A stretch of DNA of 64,000 nt from Pseudomonas asiatica (GTDB lineage: Bacteria; Pseudomonadota; Gammaproteobacteria; Pseudomonadales; Pseudomonadaceae), in assembly GCF_009932335.1 (NCBI RefSeq), contig NZ_BLJF01000001.1, positions 1,798,001 to 1,862,000 on the forward strand. The letters are read 5' to 3'. A program made the translations under genes and the position numbers. The first letter of the stretch is position 1. Every line of letters begins with the position of its first letter. Of the stretch, positions 8,144-16,048 are shown in pieces. The notes beneath the pieces were generated by a model. That model made no database searches and was not told the origin of the DNA. It was given only the letters and a program-made list of their open reading frames with translations.

Positions 8144-8737
8144 TTATCTGGCCTGCCCTGAACCACGCTCGCGCAGCGCCTTGCCTACCTCGGCCTCGAT
8201 CTTGTAGGCCGGCGCTTCCAGGTCGTCGTAGTTGCGCGTGTAGCGCCGGGCGAACTCTTCTACACCCAGCTGCTGATACTGCTGCACATGCTTGAGCTCA
8301 TGTGCCCACAACGCCACGTTGTCCTCGGCGTCGGCGGGGCGGCGGAAGATGATCGTGTCGATCAGCGTCACGGCGTTCACATCGGGGTTCTGCAGCAGCG
8401 CATTGGCCGCGCTCATCTGCTGTTCGTCACCCACCCGGAAGCGCGCCGCGTCGAGCACGGCAAAGTCGTACCAGGGTTCTAGTTGCGCACGGATATGCAA
8501 CGGGATCGGCTCGACGCCGCTGGCGGTGGCTTCGTCGCGGGCCTGCTGCAAGGCGTAGGTCAGGCTGGACGAAGCCAGTACTTCCACGTCCTTGAAAATC
8601 TGCCCGGCCTGGCCGGGGTCGATGGGCGCACAGAAACATCCCATCAGGCACACCTGGTATTGCCCTGGCGGGCAGGCCTGTTCGGCGAGTGCAGGCAAGC
8701 TCAGCAGTAGCCCCAGCAATAGACTAATCCGCTTCAT
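8144..8737 (-). CDS. DUF4157-type exported protein with HExxH motif
   Basis: 197 residues from ATG 8737. A signal peptide (MKRISLLLGLLLSLPALA) precedes a cysteine-containing mature start (EQACPPGQYQVCLMGCFC). Near residue 150 is WAHELKHVQQY, the HExxH zinc-binding motif with the HELxHVxQ context of DUF4157 proteins, seen in putative metallopeptidases. It is probably periplasmic. The start codon lies inside the 3' end of the TetR gene, a 14-bp overlap, so the two are likely cotranscribed. Peptidase activity is inferred from the motif only. Confidence 0.8.
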   Translation of the reverse strand: MKRISLLLGLLLSLPALAEQACPPGQYQVCLMGCFCAPIDPGQAGQIFKDVEVLASSSLTYALQQARDEATASGVEPIPLHIRAQLEPWYDFAVLDAARFRVGDEQQMSAANALLQNPDVNAVTLIDTIIFRRPADAEDNVALWAHELKHVQQYQQLGVEEFARRYTRNYDDLEAPAYKIEAEVGKALRERGSGQAR

Positions 8738-9287
8738 GCAGGGCCTTCTCGACAAAGTGGCGGCTGGCCTCCAGTACCTGCGACTGCACGCTTTCCGTGG
8801 CCAGCATGCGCCCGACCAGCAAGGCACCGACGCACTGGCTGATCAGCACCCAGGCCAATTCGCTGTCTTCCAGGGTCGCGCTCCAGGCCTGGTGCAGCTC
8901 CACCAGCCAATGCTCGGCCACGGCGCGCACGGGTGCTTCGGCCCGGGCAATCTCCACCCCCAATGGCGGCAGCGGGCAGCCACCTTCGGGATTGTGCAGG
9001 TGAGCCAGGCTCAGGTACTGCTGCAGGCAACGGCCCAGGCGTTCGCGACTGGCGCCCTGGTTGGCCAGGCGCGCCAGCGGGCTGTTGCACAGTTCCTGTC
9101 GCACTACCTCGGTGAACAGGTCGTCCTTGGATGGGAAGTGGTTGTAGAAGGCGCCGCCGGTCAGGCCGATCGCCTTCATCAGCCCGGCTACGCCAGTGCT
9201 GGAAAAACCCCCGCGTTTGGCCAGCGCGCCGCTGCTGGCCAGCAGCCGCTCGCGGGTTTGCTGCTTGTGCTCGTTGGTGTAGCGCAT
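8724..9287 (-). CDS. TetR/AcrR family transcriptional regulator
   Basis: 187 residues from ATG 9287. The N-terminal helix-turn-helix is typical: RERLLASSGALAKRGGFSST, then GVAGLMKAIGLTGGAFYNHF, then PSKDDLF. The C-terminal ligand domain is variable. It is divergent from the SDR-like gene at 9377, and a 15-bp palindrome lies between the two starts, so it most likely represses itself and the SDR/isomerase pair. Members of this subgroup (YnhA/NemR-like) often respond to reactive electrophiles, but the inducer is unknown here. Confidence 0.92.
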   Translation of the reverse strand: MRYTNEHKQQTRERLLASSGALAKRGGFSSTGVAGLMKAIGLTGGAFYNHFPSKDDLFTEVVRQELCNSPLARLANQGASRERLGRCLQQYLSLAHLHNPEGGCPLPPLGVEIARAEAPVRAVAEHWLVELHQAWSATLEDSELAWVLISQCVGALLVGRMLATESVQSQVLEASRHFVEKALHEAD

Positions 9288-9339
9288 TCAGTTGCCTCTG
9301 CAGGCGGGCTTGACGGTGGCGGCGATCATAACATAGCGT

Positions 9340-9354
9340 TCGTTTACTAAACGA
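9340..9354. promoter_or_regulatory. Predicted TetR operator
   Basis: TCGTTT-ACT-AAACGA is a perfect inverted repeat located midway between the divergent starts at 9287 and 9377. Position, symmetry and size fit a TetR-family operator controlling both directions. The bases are seen; binding is inferred. Confidence 0.6.
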
Positions 9355-9376
9355 TCATTCACCAATGGAGACAGGC

Positions 9377-10108
9377 ATGACAGAACAACAAAAAGTGGTG
9401 CTCGTGATTGGCGCGGGGGATGCTACCGGCGGCGAGATCGCCAAGCGCTTTGCCCGCGAGGGCTACATTGCCTGTGTCACCCGGCGCCAGGCTGACAAGT
9501 TGCAGCCGCTGCTGGACGAAATCCGTGCTGCCGGCGGCCAGGCCCACGGGTTTGGCTCCGATGCGCGCAAGGAGGAGGAGGTGGCGGCGCTGGTCGAAAC
9601 CATCGAGCGTGATATCGGCCCGATCGAAGCGTTTGTGTTCAATATCGGTGCCAATGTGCCCTGTAGCATTCTTGAGGAAACCCCGCGTAAATACTTCAAG
9701 ATCTGGGAGATGGCCTGTTTTGCCGGTTTCCTTACCGCCCAGGCGGTGGCCCGGCGCATGGTCCAGCGCGAGCGTGGCACCATCCTGTTCACGGGTGCCA
9801 CTGCTGGCACCCGTGGCGCGGCGGGCTTTGCGGCATTCGCCGGGGCCAAGCACGCTTTGCGCGCCCTGGCCCAGAGCATGGCGCGCGAGCTGGGGCCGCG
9901 GAACATCCATGTCGCCCACGTGGTGGTTGACGGGGCCATCGACACCGCCTTCATCCGTGACACATTCCCCGAGCGCTACGCCCTCAAGGGCCAGGATGGC
10001 ATCCTAGATCCGGCCCACATCGCCGACAGCTACTGGTTCCTGCATGCCCAGCCCCGCGACGCCTGGACCTTCGAGCTGGACCTGCGCCCCTGGATGGAAC
10101 GTTGGTAA
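9377..10108 (+). CDS. SDR-family protein lacking the catalytic Ser and Tyr
   Basis: 243 residues from ATG 9377 (GGAGAC upstream; an in-frame ATG at 9365 lacks a site). It has the Rossmann start VLVIGAGDATGGEIAKRF, as in short-chain dehydrogenases, and the long helix GAKHALRALAQSMARELGP that follows the active site. The usual YxxxK reads F154-A-G-A-K158, and the serine 13 residues earlier is A141. So the nucleotide site and Lys remain but the proton-donor Tyr and its Ser partner are gone. It may be a non-reductase or a divergent enzyme. It is followed 31 bp later by a DsbA-fold isomerase gene and is probably controlled by the divergent TetR protein. Confidence 0.82.
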   Translation: MTEQQKVVLVIGAGDATGGEIAKRFAREGYIACVTRRQADKLQPLLDEIRAAGGQAHGFGSDARKEEEVAALVETIERDIGPIEAFVFNIGANVPCSILEETPRKYFKIWEMACFAGFLTAQAVARRMVQRERGTILFTGATAGTRGAAGFAAFAGAKHALRALAQSMARELGPRNIHVAHVVVDGAIDTAFIRDTFPERYALKGQDGILDPAHIADSYWFLHAQPRDAWTFELDLRPWMERW

Positions 10109-10139
10109 GCCCCTTTCACCGAGCAAGGACCGTAACCAC

Positions 10140-10751
10140 ATGAACAAGACTGTCGATTTCTTTTTTGACCTGGGCAGCCCGGCCAGCTATCTGGCCTGGA
10201 CTCAACTGCCGGGGCTGTGTGCCCGCCAGGGTGCCACGCTGCGTTACCGGCCGATGCTGCTGGGCGGGGTTTTCCAGGCTACCGGCAACGCCTCGCCGGT
10301 GATGATCCCGGCCAAGGGCCGCTACATGTTCACCGACCTGGCGCGCTTCGCCGCGCGCTACGGGGTACCGTTCGGGTTGCCGCCGGGGTTCCCGGTCAAT
10401 ACCTTGACCCTGATGCGCGGGGCAGTGGGCACCCAGCTCCGTTCGCCGGAGCGGTTCGAGGCGTTGCTGGCGGTGCTGTTCAATGGTCTGTTTGCGCAGC
10501 GCCGCAACCTGGGCGACAACGCCGTCCTCGACGACACGCTGAGCCAGGGCGGCTTCGACCCGCAGGCATTTCGCGCGCTGGCGGGTGATGACGAGGTGAA
10601 GTCCGCGCTCAGGCACGCGACCGAAGTTGCAGTGGAGCGCGGGGTGTTCGGCGCGCCGACCTGTTTTGTCGGTGGCGAGATGTTCTTCGGGCAGGACCGC
10701 CTGGACTTTGTCGAAGAGGCCCTGCGCCAGGGTGTCGACAGCCTTACCTGA
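10140..10751 (+). CDS. 2-hydroxychromene-2-carboxylate isomerase family (DsbA/GST-kappa fold)
   Basis: 203 residues starting at ATG 10140 (AAGGAC upstream). The start VDFFFDLGSPASYLAW is the family hallmark, where the serine in SPASY stands at the thioredoxin-fold active site used for glutathione. A late GVFGAPTCFVGGEMFFGQDRL segment has the cis-proline loop. Family members isomerise chromene carboxylates in naphthalene breakdown or act as kappa-class GSTs. With the SDR-like gene it forms a two-gene unit under the TetR regulator; a role in detoxifying an aromatic or electrophilic compound is plausible. Confidence 0.88.
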   Translation: MNKTVDFFFDLGSPASYLAWTQLPGLCARQGATLRYRPMLLGGVFQATGNASPVMIPAKGRYMFTDLARFAARYGVPFGLPPGFPVNTLTLMRGAVGTQLRSPERFEALLAVLFNGLFAQRRNLGDNAVLDDTLSQGGFDPQAFRALAGDDEVKSALRHATEVAVERGVFGAPTCFVGGEMFFGQDRLDFVEEALRQGVDSLT

Positions 10752-10759
10752 AGGCGCCT

Positions 10760-10825
10760 CTCCCACAGGGTTGGCGCGTTTCCTGTGGGAGCGGCTTCAG
10801 TCGCGAACACCGGCAAAGCCGGTGC
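10760..10825. repeat. REP-type repeats
   Basis: CTCCCACAG (10760) pairs with CTGTGGGAG (10783-10791), and CACCGGCAAAGCCGGTG forms a second hairpin (10808-10824). It lies between convergent genes. Confidence 0.65.
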
Positions 10826-10845
10826 CATCTCCATGCATAAAGCAG

Positions 10846-11391
10846 TCAGAAGTTCGCCGGGGTGTTGGCGCTGATGATTTCGGCCTCGTCCGGGCCGATG
10901 TTCTTGAAACTGTGCGGCAGGGTAGTGGGGATGTAGTAACCGTCGCCCGAGTTGAGCACGCTCACCTGGCCATCGACCCACAACTCGACGGTGCCGCGTG
11001 TGACCAGGCCACACTCCTCACCCTCGGCATGCACGATCGGCTCGCCCGAATCGGCACCCGGTGCATACAGTTCACGCAGCATGCGCATCTGCCGGCCTTC
11101 GACACTGGCGCCAACCAGCAGCATGCGCAGGCCGTTGCGGCCCAGATCTGGCTGCTCGCCGCCACGGAACACGTAGCGCTCTTCGCGCACCGGCTCGTCG
11201 AAACTGAAGAACTCCGCCAAGCTCATCGGAATGCCTTCGAGCAGTTTTTTCAGGGAGCTGACCGAAGGGCTGACGCGATTCTGCTCGATCTGCGAGATCG
11301 TCGAATTGGTCAGCCCGCTGCGGCGGGCCAGTTCCCGTTGGGAGAGGTTGTTGCGTTCACGCACCAGTTTGAGTCGCGTCCCCGTGTCCAT
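10846..11391 (-). CDS. XRE-cupin transcriptional regulator (PuuR-like)
   Basis: 181 residues from ATG 11391. An N-terminal XRE helix-turn-helix (LVRERNNLSQRELARRSGLT, then STISQIEQNRVSPSV) is followed by a C-terminal cupin around residues 105-178 with EGEECGLVTRGTVELWVDGQ and the proline-histidine strand PTTLPHSFKN. This architecture and length match PuuR, the putrescine-utilisation repressor, but many paralogues control other amine or amino-acid genes. No polyamine genes are adjacent. The next gene upstream, an MFS transporter on the same strand, ends 81 bp away. Confidence 0.9.
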   Translation of the reverse strand: MDTGTRLKLVRERNNLSQRELARRSGLTNSTISQIEQNRVSPSVSSLKKLLEGIPMSLAEFFSFDEPVREERYVFRGGEQPDLGRNGLRMLLVGASVEGRQMRMLRELYAPGADSGEPIVHAEGEECGLVTRGTVELWVDGQVSVLNSGDGYYIPTTLPHSFKNIGPDEAEIISANTPANF

Positions 11392-11472
11392 AGCCGCCTT
11401 GTAATCAGAGGTGTCAATAATAATGAGCGATGCGCATTAAAACACACTCTGCGCGCTTGCGCGCTGTGCTTG

Positions 11473-12678
11473 TCAGGCCCGCTGATCGCGGGGCATTGGC
11501 CATGACCCCACCAGCAGCAACAGCGCCGCCACCGCCAGGAATGGCAAGCGTGGATCGACGGCATAAACCAAGGTGCCGGCCAGCGGCCCGATCACTGCAC
11601 CCATGCCCTGCGCAGCACCGATGGACCCGGCCGTCGCGCCTTGCTCGGAGGCGTGCATGGCATTGGCCGCCAGCGCCGAAAAGGCCGGGAAGACAAAGCC
11701 CATGCCAGCCGCCGCGACAAAGTAGCAAGCCCACAGCCATGGAGCCGTGGTGGCCAGCGAGCCGCAGGCAAAGCCCAGGGCCGAAACCGTGGCGCCGACC
11801 CGGATCATCTTCAACGGCGGCCATTCCAGCTGGCGCAGCAGCACCTGCGCCAGGATCAGTGCAACGCCTACCGTGGTCAGGGCGATGCCGGCAGCCTGGG
11901 CAGCCTCGGCAGGGCCCAGGTGCAGGCGGTCGAGGGCAAAGAAGCCGACGATGATCTGCGATACCGTGACGCTGAGCATGGCGCTGAACGCCACCAGCAA
12001 AGGCCGGCGCAGGCGTGGGTCGTTCAGGCGCACCGGGCTGGGAGCATGGCTGTGCGGCAGCGCCTGCGGCTTCAGGGTGAACAGCAGGACCAGAAAGGCA
12101 CTGGCCGGCAGCAGCGACATGATATGGAACGGCAGGCTCAGGCTATGCCGCGCCAGCAGCGCTGCCAGCGCCGGCCCCACCACCAGGCCGACGGCGTTGG
12201 CCGCCCCCAGCGAGGCCATGGCCCGGGCCCGGCGTTGCGGTTCGACATGGTCGGCGATCAGCGCATTGCAGCCCACCGGGATGGCAGCATAGAAGGCGCC
12301 GATACAGCCGCGCGCGACCATCAGGCCGATGAAGGCCAGGGTCGCTCCCGGTAGCCAGCGCAGCGCACCTTCTACGAACAGGCACAGCAGCCAGTAGGCC
12401 AGGGTGAAGCCGGCGCTGCCCAGCAGCAGGATGCGCCGACGGCCCAGACGGTCTGCGGCGCGCCCCCAAGGCCGGGCCAGCAGCACCCAGACCACGCCCG
12501 CCACGGTCACTGCGGCACCGGCTTGCCAGGTGGCCATGCCGAGCTGGCGGGCGATCGGGCCGATCAGGGCGACGAAGGCCATCATCGACATGGTGCAGGC
12601 CATGTTGGCCAGCAGCAGGGGGCGCAAGTCCAGGGTATTGGCGGGTGCGAGTGTGGCAGGATCCTTTGCGACATTCAT
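11473..12678 (-). CDS. MFS transporter
   Basis: 401 residues starting at ATG 12678, with about twelve membrane helices. The loop between helices 2 and 3 reads RPWGRAADRLGRRRIL, the MFS signature, and a second-half counterpart is present. Helix 5 contains GLVVGPALAALL, the drug:H+ antiporter motif C (G..xGPxxGG-like), pointing to export. It sits upstream of the PuuR-like regulator on the same strand and next to the cytochrome b561/catalase operon. The substrate is unknown. A GATAACGAT stretch upstream weakly resembles half a Fur box; I do not rely on it. Confidence 0.9.
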   Translation of the reverse strand: MNVAKDPATLAPANTLDLRPLLLANMACTMSMMAFVALIGPIARQLGMATWQAGAAVTVAGVVWVLLARPWGRAADRLGRRRILLLGSAGFTLAYWLLCLFVEGALRWLPGATLAFIGLMVARGCIGAFYAAIPVGCNALIADHVEPQRRARAMASLGAANAVGLVVGPALAALLARHSLSLPFHIMSLLPASAFLVLLFTLKPQALPHSHAPSPVRLNDPRLRRPLLVAFSAMLSVTVSQIIVGFFALDRLHLGPAEAAQAAGIALTTVGVALILAQVLLRQLEWPPLKMIRVGATVSALGFACGSLATTAPWLWACYFVAAAGMGFVFPAFSALAANAMHASEQGATAGSIGAAQGMGAVIGPLAGTLVYAVDPRLPFLAVAALLLLVGSWPMPRDQRA

Positions 12679-12762
12679 AGGGCAGTCCAGGGCGGTACGG
12701 CAAATAGAAAGCCGATCTTGTTGGGAATCGTTATCGGTGTCGAGCCCCCGGCCTGCCGAGCG

Positions 12763-13296
12763 TCATTGGCTGCGGCGCAGCGGGCCAGGCCACATGCTAC
12801 GCAACACGCCATCGCGGCGCACCCAAGCGTGCATCAAGGCCGCACCCACATGCACCAGCACCGTGGCGAACAGCAAGTAGCCAGCCCAGCCATGGGCCTG
12901 GCGCAGCACTGCATACAGTTGCAGGTCATGGGGGGCAATGGCCGGCAAGCCCAAGGGGCGGGGGTAGCCACCGGCCGACAGCATGGCCCAGCCCAGCAGC
13001 GGCATGGCAAGCATCAGTCCGTAGAGCACCAGGTGCGAAGCCCCGGCGGCCCAGCGTTGCAGTGCAGGCAGGTCGCGCGGCAGGGCTGGGTGGGGCAGGG
13101 CCAGGCGAACGGCGATGCGCAGCAGCACCAGCACCAGCAGGGCCAGGCCGGTTGCCTTGTGCAACCCGATCAGCACGGGGTGGCGCGGCGACAGGTCGGC
13201 GACCATGCTCACACCGATGAACAACATGGCCAGGATCAGCACGGCCATGAGCCAGTGCAACAGGCGGGCGAGGGGGTGGAAGGCGTCGGTTTTCAT
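12763..13296 (-). CDS. Cytochrome b561 family protein
   Basis: 177 residues from ATG 13296, inside the stop region of the catalase-like gene (ATGA overlap), so translation is coupled. Four membrane helices carry the haem ligands expected for bacterial b561: HPLARLLHW in helix 1, a GLHKATG histidine in helix 2, and the AHGWAGYLLF and VHVGAALMH histidines in helix 4. It would transfer electrons within the inner membrane, here probably to or from the exported catalase-like protein encoded upstream. Confidence 0.92.
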   Translation of the reverse strand: MKTDAFHPLARLLHWLMAVLILAMLFIGVSMVADLSPRHPVLIGLHKATGLALLVLVLLRIAVRLALPHPALPRDLPALQRWAAGASHLVLYGLMLAMPLLGWAMLSAGGYPRPLGLPAIAPHDLQLYAVLRQAHGWAGYLLFATVLVHVGAALMHAWVRRDGVLRSMWPGPLRRSQ

Positions 13297-14345
13297 GGGT
13301 GGGCTCCGGTGCCGAGCGATTCGCGGCTGCGGCGGTTGAAGGATTCCGAGTAGGCGGCCGAACGGGCGGCGAGGATCGGGTCGGCGGAGGCCTGGATGCC
13401 CCGGGGCAGGATCAGCGGGTCGAAGTTGAGGTCGCGGCAGGCTCCTTGTTCGGGGCCGTCGACCTGCTGCAGTACCAGCGTGCCGGCGTCCACGCTGCGT
13501 CGTTCGGCAGGCCACGGGCTGGCAGGGTCGTCCACTGCATCGCCGGGTTCCGCCAGTACCAGGCGCAGCGTCCAGCGCAGCGGGCCCTGGGCCAGCCGTT
13601 GCTGCAGGTCGTGCTGCAGGAACTGTTTGTCATCGACTTGGGCAGGCAGGGCGGCAAACGCTGTCTGCGGCTCCAGTTGCCAACGCACGGGGTGGGACGC
13701 GCCGCTTGCGTCGATCAGGCGGAAGGCGTTGATGCTGTGGTACTGCGTGCTGGCGAAGCTGTTGCTGGGCTTGTACCCCGCCGCCCATTGGCGAAACGCC
13801 GCGCTTTCCGGGTGGGCGGCGAAAAACGCCTGCAGTTTGCCCGGGTCCGGTTTGCCGGTGGCCGGGTCGGGTGCCCCCGCCAGTACCTGTTCATAGAAGG
13901 CTTGTGGCGTGCTTACCGCCAGCACCGGCGGGTTGTTCATGCCGGTACGCCAGACTTGCCCGTCGTCGGTGCTCAACTCGATGGCCAGGCTGCGCACCGG
14001 TATGCCGGTATCCGGCGCGAACGGGTTGGCGCCGCCGATGGCGAAGCGGCCGATCACTGGCACCCGCGGCTGGCTGAACGCCCGCGCCGTGGACAGGCTG
14101 ACGGCCTGCCCGCTGGGCTGGAAGTAGCCGCTGACGCACAGGCCCTTGGCGTGGTTCTTACGGTAACCCGGGTAATGCCCGGCCTGGGCTTCGAAGGTGT
14201 CGATGATGCGTTGTGGGGTCAGGCGGGTATCGCCAACCCAGCCGGCGGCATAGGCAAAGGCGGCGCCCGCGCCCAGCATCACGACGCCGATGGCGGCCAG
14301 GCGCAGGGCCTTGGCCGGGCCGTGCAGGGGTGAGTTCATGGTCAT
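13293..14345 (-). CDS. Catalase-family peroxidase (SrpA-like), exported
   Basis: 350 residues from ATG 14345 (a second ATG is at 14339). An N-terminal hydrophobic segment (LRLAAIGVVMLGAGAAFAYAAG) directs export or anchoring. The distal histidine is H65 in RKNHAKGLCVSGYF, and the proximal haem ligand motif is R328-x-x-x-Y332 near the end. This short, catalase-core-only class has peroxidase rather than strong catalase activity. It is cotranscribed with cytochrome b561 and divergent from an ECF sigma factor; both sides carry the same promoter pattern, so the operon is probably a target of that sigma factor. Confidence 0.9.
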   Translation of the reverse strand: MTMNSPLHGPAKALRLAAIGVVMLGAGAAFAYAAGWVGDTRLTPQRIIDTFEAQAGHYPGYRKNHAKGLCVSGYFQPSGQAVSLSTARAFSQPRVPVIGRFAIGGANPFAPDTGIPVRSLAIELSTDDGQVWRTGMNNPPVLAVSTPQAFYEQVLAGAPDPATGKPDPGKLQAFFAAHPESAAFRQWAAGYKPSNSFASTQYHSINAFRLIDASGASHPVRWQLEPQTAFAALPAQVDDKQFLQHDLQQRLAQGPLRWTLRLVLAEPGDAVDDPASPWPAERRSVDAGTLVLQQVDGPEQGACRDLNFDPLILPRGIQASADPILAARSAAYSESFNRRSRESLGTGAHP

Positions 14346-14370
14346 TGTCCGGTTCAGTGAAGGTGCCGGT

Positions 14371-14398
14371 ACGACGGCGCAGAGAAAAACTTATTCCC
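14371..14398 (-). promoter_or_regulatory. Predicted ECF promoter for the catalase-like/b561 operon
   Basis: Read on the minus strand: GGGAATA (14398-14392), a 16-base spacer, then GTCGT (14375-14371). It mirrors the plus-strand element at 14404, and sits 26 bp before the ATG at 14345. Spacing and sequence class fit an ECF sigma promoter; activity is inferred. Confidence 0.6.
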
Positions 14399-14403
14399 TT
14401 GCC

Positions 14404-14430
14404 GGGAATAGATTTTCCTCACAGGCGTCT
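14404..14430 (+). promoter_or_regulatory. Predicted autoregulated ECF promoter of the sigma factor gene
   Basis: GGGAATA (14404-14410), 16-base spacer, GTCT (14427-14430). It lies 40 bp before the sigma factor ATG. The -35 boxes of the two divergent promoters form an inverted repeat, ATTCCC-TTGCC-GGGAAT. Confidence 0.6.
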
Positions 14431-14469
14431 GCCTCTTACACTGACAACCCCAGAGGCCGGGACCTTGCC

Positions 14470-14991
14470 ATGCATGATCTGGACGACCACCAGTGGCGCG
14501 AGCTGCTGGACCGCCTGCGCCGCTTTGCCGTGTGGCTGACCCGCGAGCCGGGCAGCGCCGACGACCTGGTACAGGCAACGGTCGAGCGGGCCTTGAGCCG
14601 GCGCGACCAGCAACGTGATGCCGATGCCCTGCGGGCCTGGCTGTTCACCATCCTTTATCGGCTGTTCCTCGATGGAAAGCGCCGCGAGCGCCTGCACGCG
14701 CGATGGCTGTCCTGGTTCGGCCGCGGCGAGCGCGATGACGAGCCGGTTGGTGGCAACCTCGAGGCCATTGTCCTGGCCCAGGCCGACCTGCAGGCTTTCG
14801 CCCGGCTCACGGCAGAACAGCGTGCGTTGTTGCTGCTGGTCAGCATTGAAGGTTTGAGCTACAAGGAGGCCGCCCAGGCCCTGGGCATCCCTATCGGCAC
14901 TGTGATGTCGCGCCTGTCGCGCGCCCGCAATGCCTTGCGCGAACTGACCGAGGGCAGCCCCCAGCCCCCGGCCTTGCGGAGACTGAAATGA
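14470..14991 (+). CDS. ECF-family RNA polymerase sigma factor
   Basis: 173 residues starting at ATG 14470. Region 2 is LREPG-type: VWLTREPGSADDLVQATVER with the core-binding DALRAWLFTILYRLFLD helix. Region 4 shows LTAEQRALLLLVSIEGLSYK and then EAAQALGIPIGTVMSRLSRA, the DNA-binding helix-turn-helix that reads the -35 box. It overlaps the anti-sigma gene by ATGA, the standard coupling. It is divergent from the catalase-like operon, with matching promoter motifs on both sides, so it probably drives itself and that operon under oxidative or envelope stress. Confidence 0.93.
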   Translation: MHDLDDHQWRELLDRLRRFAVWLTREPGSADDLVQATVERALSRRDQQRDADALRAWLFTILYRLFLDGKRRERLHARWLSWFGRGERDDEPVGGNLEAIVLAQADLQAFARLTAEQRALLLLVSIEGLSYKEAAQALGIPIGTVMSRLSRARNALRELTEGSPQPPALRRLK

Positions 14992-15740
14992 CGCGCCTGA
15001 TCCCCAGCGAAGACGAACTGCACGCTTATGTCGACGAGCGCCTGGAGCCTGCGCGCCGGGCCGAGGTGCAGGCCTGGCTGGCGGCCAACCCGCAGGCCGC
15101 GGCCAAGGTCGAGGGTTGGCGTGCCGACGCCCGCCGCCTGCGTACGGCACTGGCCGGGTTTGGCGAAGTGCCCGGGGCGGCGCAGCTGGACCTGGGGCAG
15201 TTGCGCCGGCAATTGCGCCAACGCCGCCAGCGCCGCTGGGCCACGGCGGCGGTGTTGCTGCTGGCATTGGGCGTGGGTGGCCTGGGCGGTTGGCAGGTGC
15301 GCGACGCGACCTTGGCGCGTGCCGACCTGCCGATGGCCGATGCTGTCCAGGCACACCGCTTGTTTGCCGGTAGCCAGGCGCTGGATATCCAGGCCAGCGA
15401 CCCAGGCCAGTTGCGCGACTGGCTGGGGCGCCACTTCAGCCGCGTTGGCCACCTGCCGGACCTGGCGGGCTACGGCTTCAAACCGGTGGGCGCGCGCCTG
15501 CTAAGCAATGAGCAGGGGCCGGCGGCGTTGCTGGTGTTCGAGGATGGCAAGGGCCAGCGCATCAGCCTGTTCCTGCGCTCACCAGGTGATCATTATCGGC
15601 GCATGCCGGACGGGCAGCGCGTGGACGGGCAGCTGGAGGCGCGGTACTGGTCGCATGGGGCCTACAACTTTGCTCTGGTCAGCGCGGTGGACGATTTGCG
15701 TGGGGCGGGGGTGGGGGAGGCGTTGCGCTTGGGTTTGTGA
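14988..15740 (+). CDS. Transmembrane anti-sigma factor
   Basis: 250 residues, overlapping the sigma gene by four bases. The first ~80 residues are cytoplasmic and fit the anti-sigma fold (SEDELHAYVDERLEPARRAE at the start), though the canonical HxxxCxxC zinc motif is absent. A single membrane helix (WATAAVLLLALGVGGLGGW) comes at about residue 85, then a periplasmic domain of about 145 residues. It should hold the sigma factor until an external signal is sensed. It follows the PrtR/FecR-like topology common in Pseudomonas. Confidence 0.88.
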   Translation: MTRLIPSEDELHAYVDERLEPARRAEVQAWLAANPQAAAKVEGWRADARRLRTALAGFGEVPGAAQLDLGQLRRQLRQRRQRRWATAAVLLLALGVGGLGGWQVRDATLARADLPMADAVQAHRLFAGSQALDIQASDPGQLRDWLGRHFSRVGHLPDLAGYGFKPVGARLLSNEQGPAALLVFEDGKGQRISLFLRSPGDHYRRMPDGQRVDGQLEARYWSHGAYNFALVSAVDDLRGAGVGEALRLGL

Positions 15741-16048
15741 GCCCGCTCTCGCCGGGATCGCACGTGGATGCTTTGGTGATCCTGTGGGAGATTGCCCAGC
15801 CCTTTGGGCTGCGCTGTCGCGCAGAGAACCAATATCGCTCGTCTGACGCGTCCTTTGTAGGAGCAGCCTTGTGCTGCGAAGAGGCCGGTACAGCCAATAG
15901 ACAGGCTTTGTCAGCCCCGGCCTCTTCGCAGCACAAGGCTGCTCCTACAGGACCTCGCCGAACCAATGAGTCATGTGTTGTTCTATGAGAGCGGGCGCGC
16001 CCGCGAAGAGGCCTCGCCAGGCCACACATTCCTGCCACTTTTCCCTGT
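15741..16048. other. Intergenic region with REP DNA, no gene
   Basis: The 308-bp gap between the anti-sigma gene and the convergent GlxA-type regulator holds a REP inverted repeat (15856-15949) and a short GCGGGCGCGCCCGC palindrome (15991-16004). I see no coding sequence. Confidence 0.7.
15856..15949. repeat. REP inverted repeat (TGTAGGAGCAGCC family)
   Basis: TGTAGGAGCAGCCTTGTGCT at 15856, continuing as GCGAAGAGGCCG, is mirrored by the sequence ending at 15949. It is the same REP subtype that forms the 71-bp repeat near 29.1 kb. Confidence 0.85.

Noticed and set aside
11392..11472. A Fur-like AATAATGAGCGATGCGCATT element between the XRE-cupin and MFS genes
   Set aside because: Match to the Fur consensus is too weak; the stretch is more likely part of the regulator's own control region.
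12680..12760. A Fur box upstream of the MFS gene (GATAACGATTCCC)
   Set aside because: Only about half of the 19-bp consensus matches and no iron genes are adjacent.
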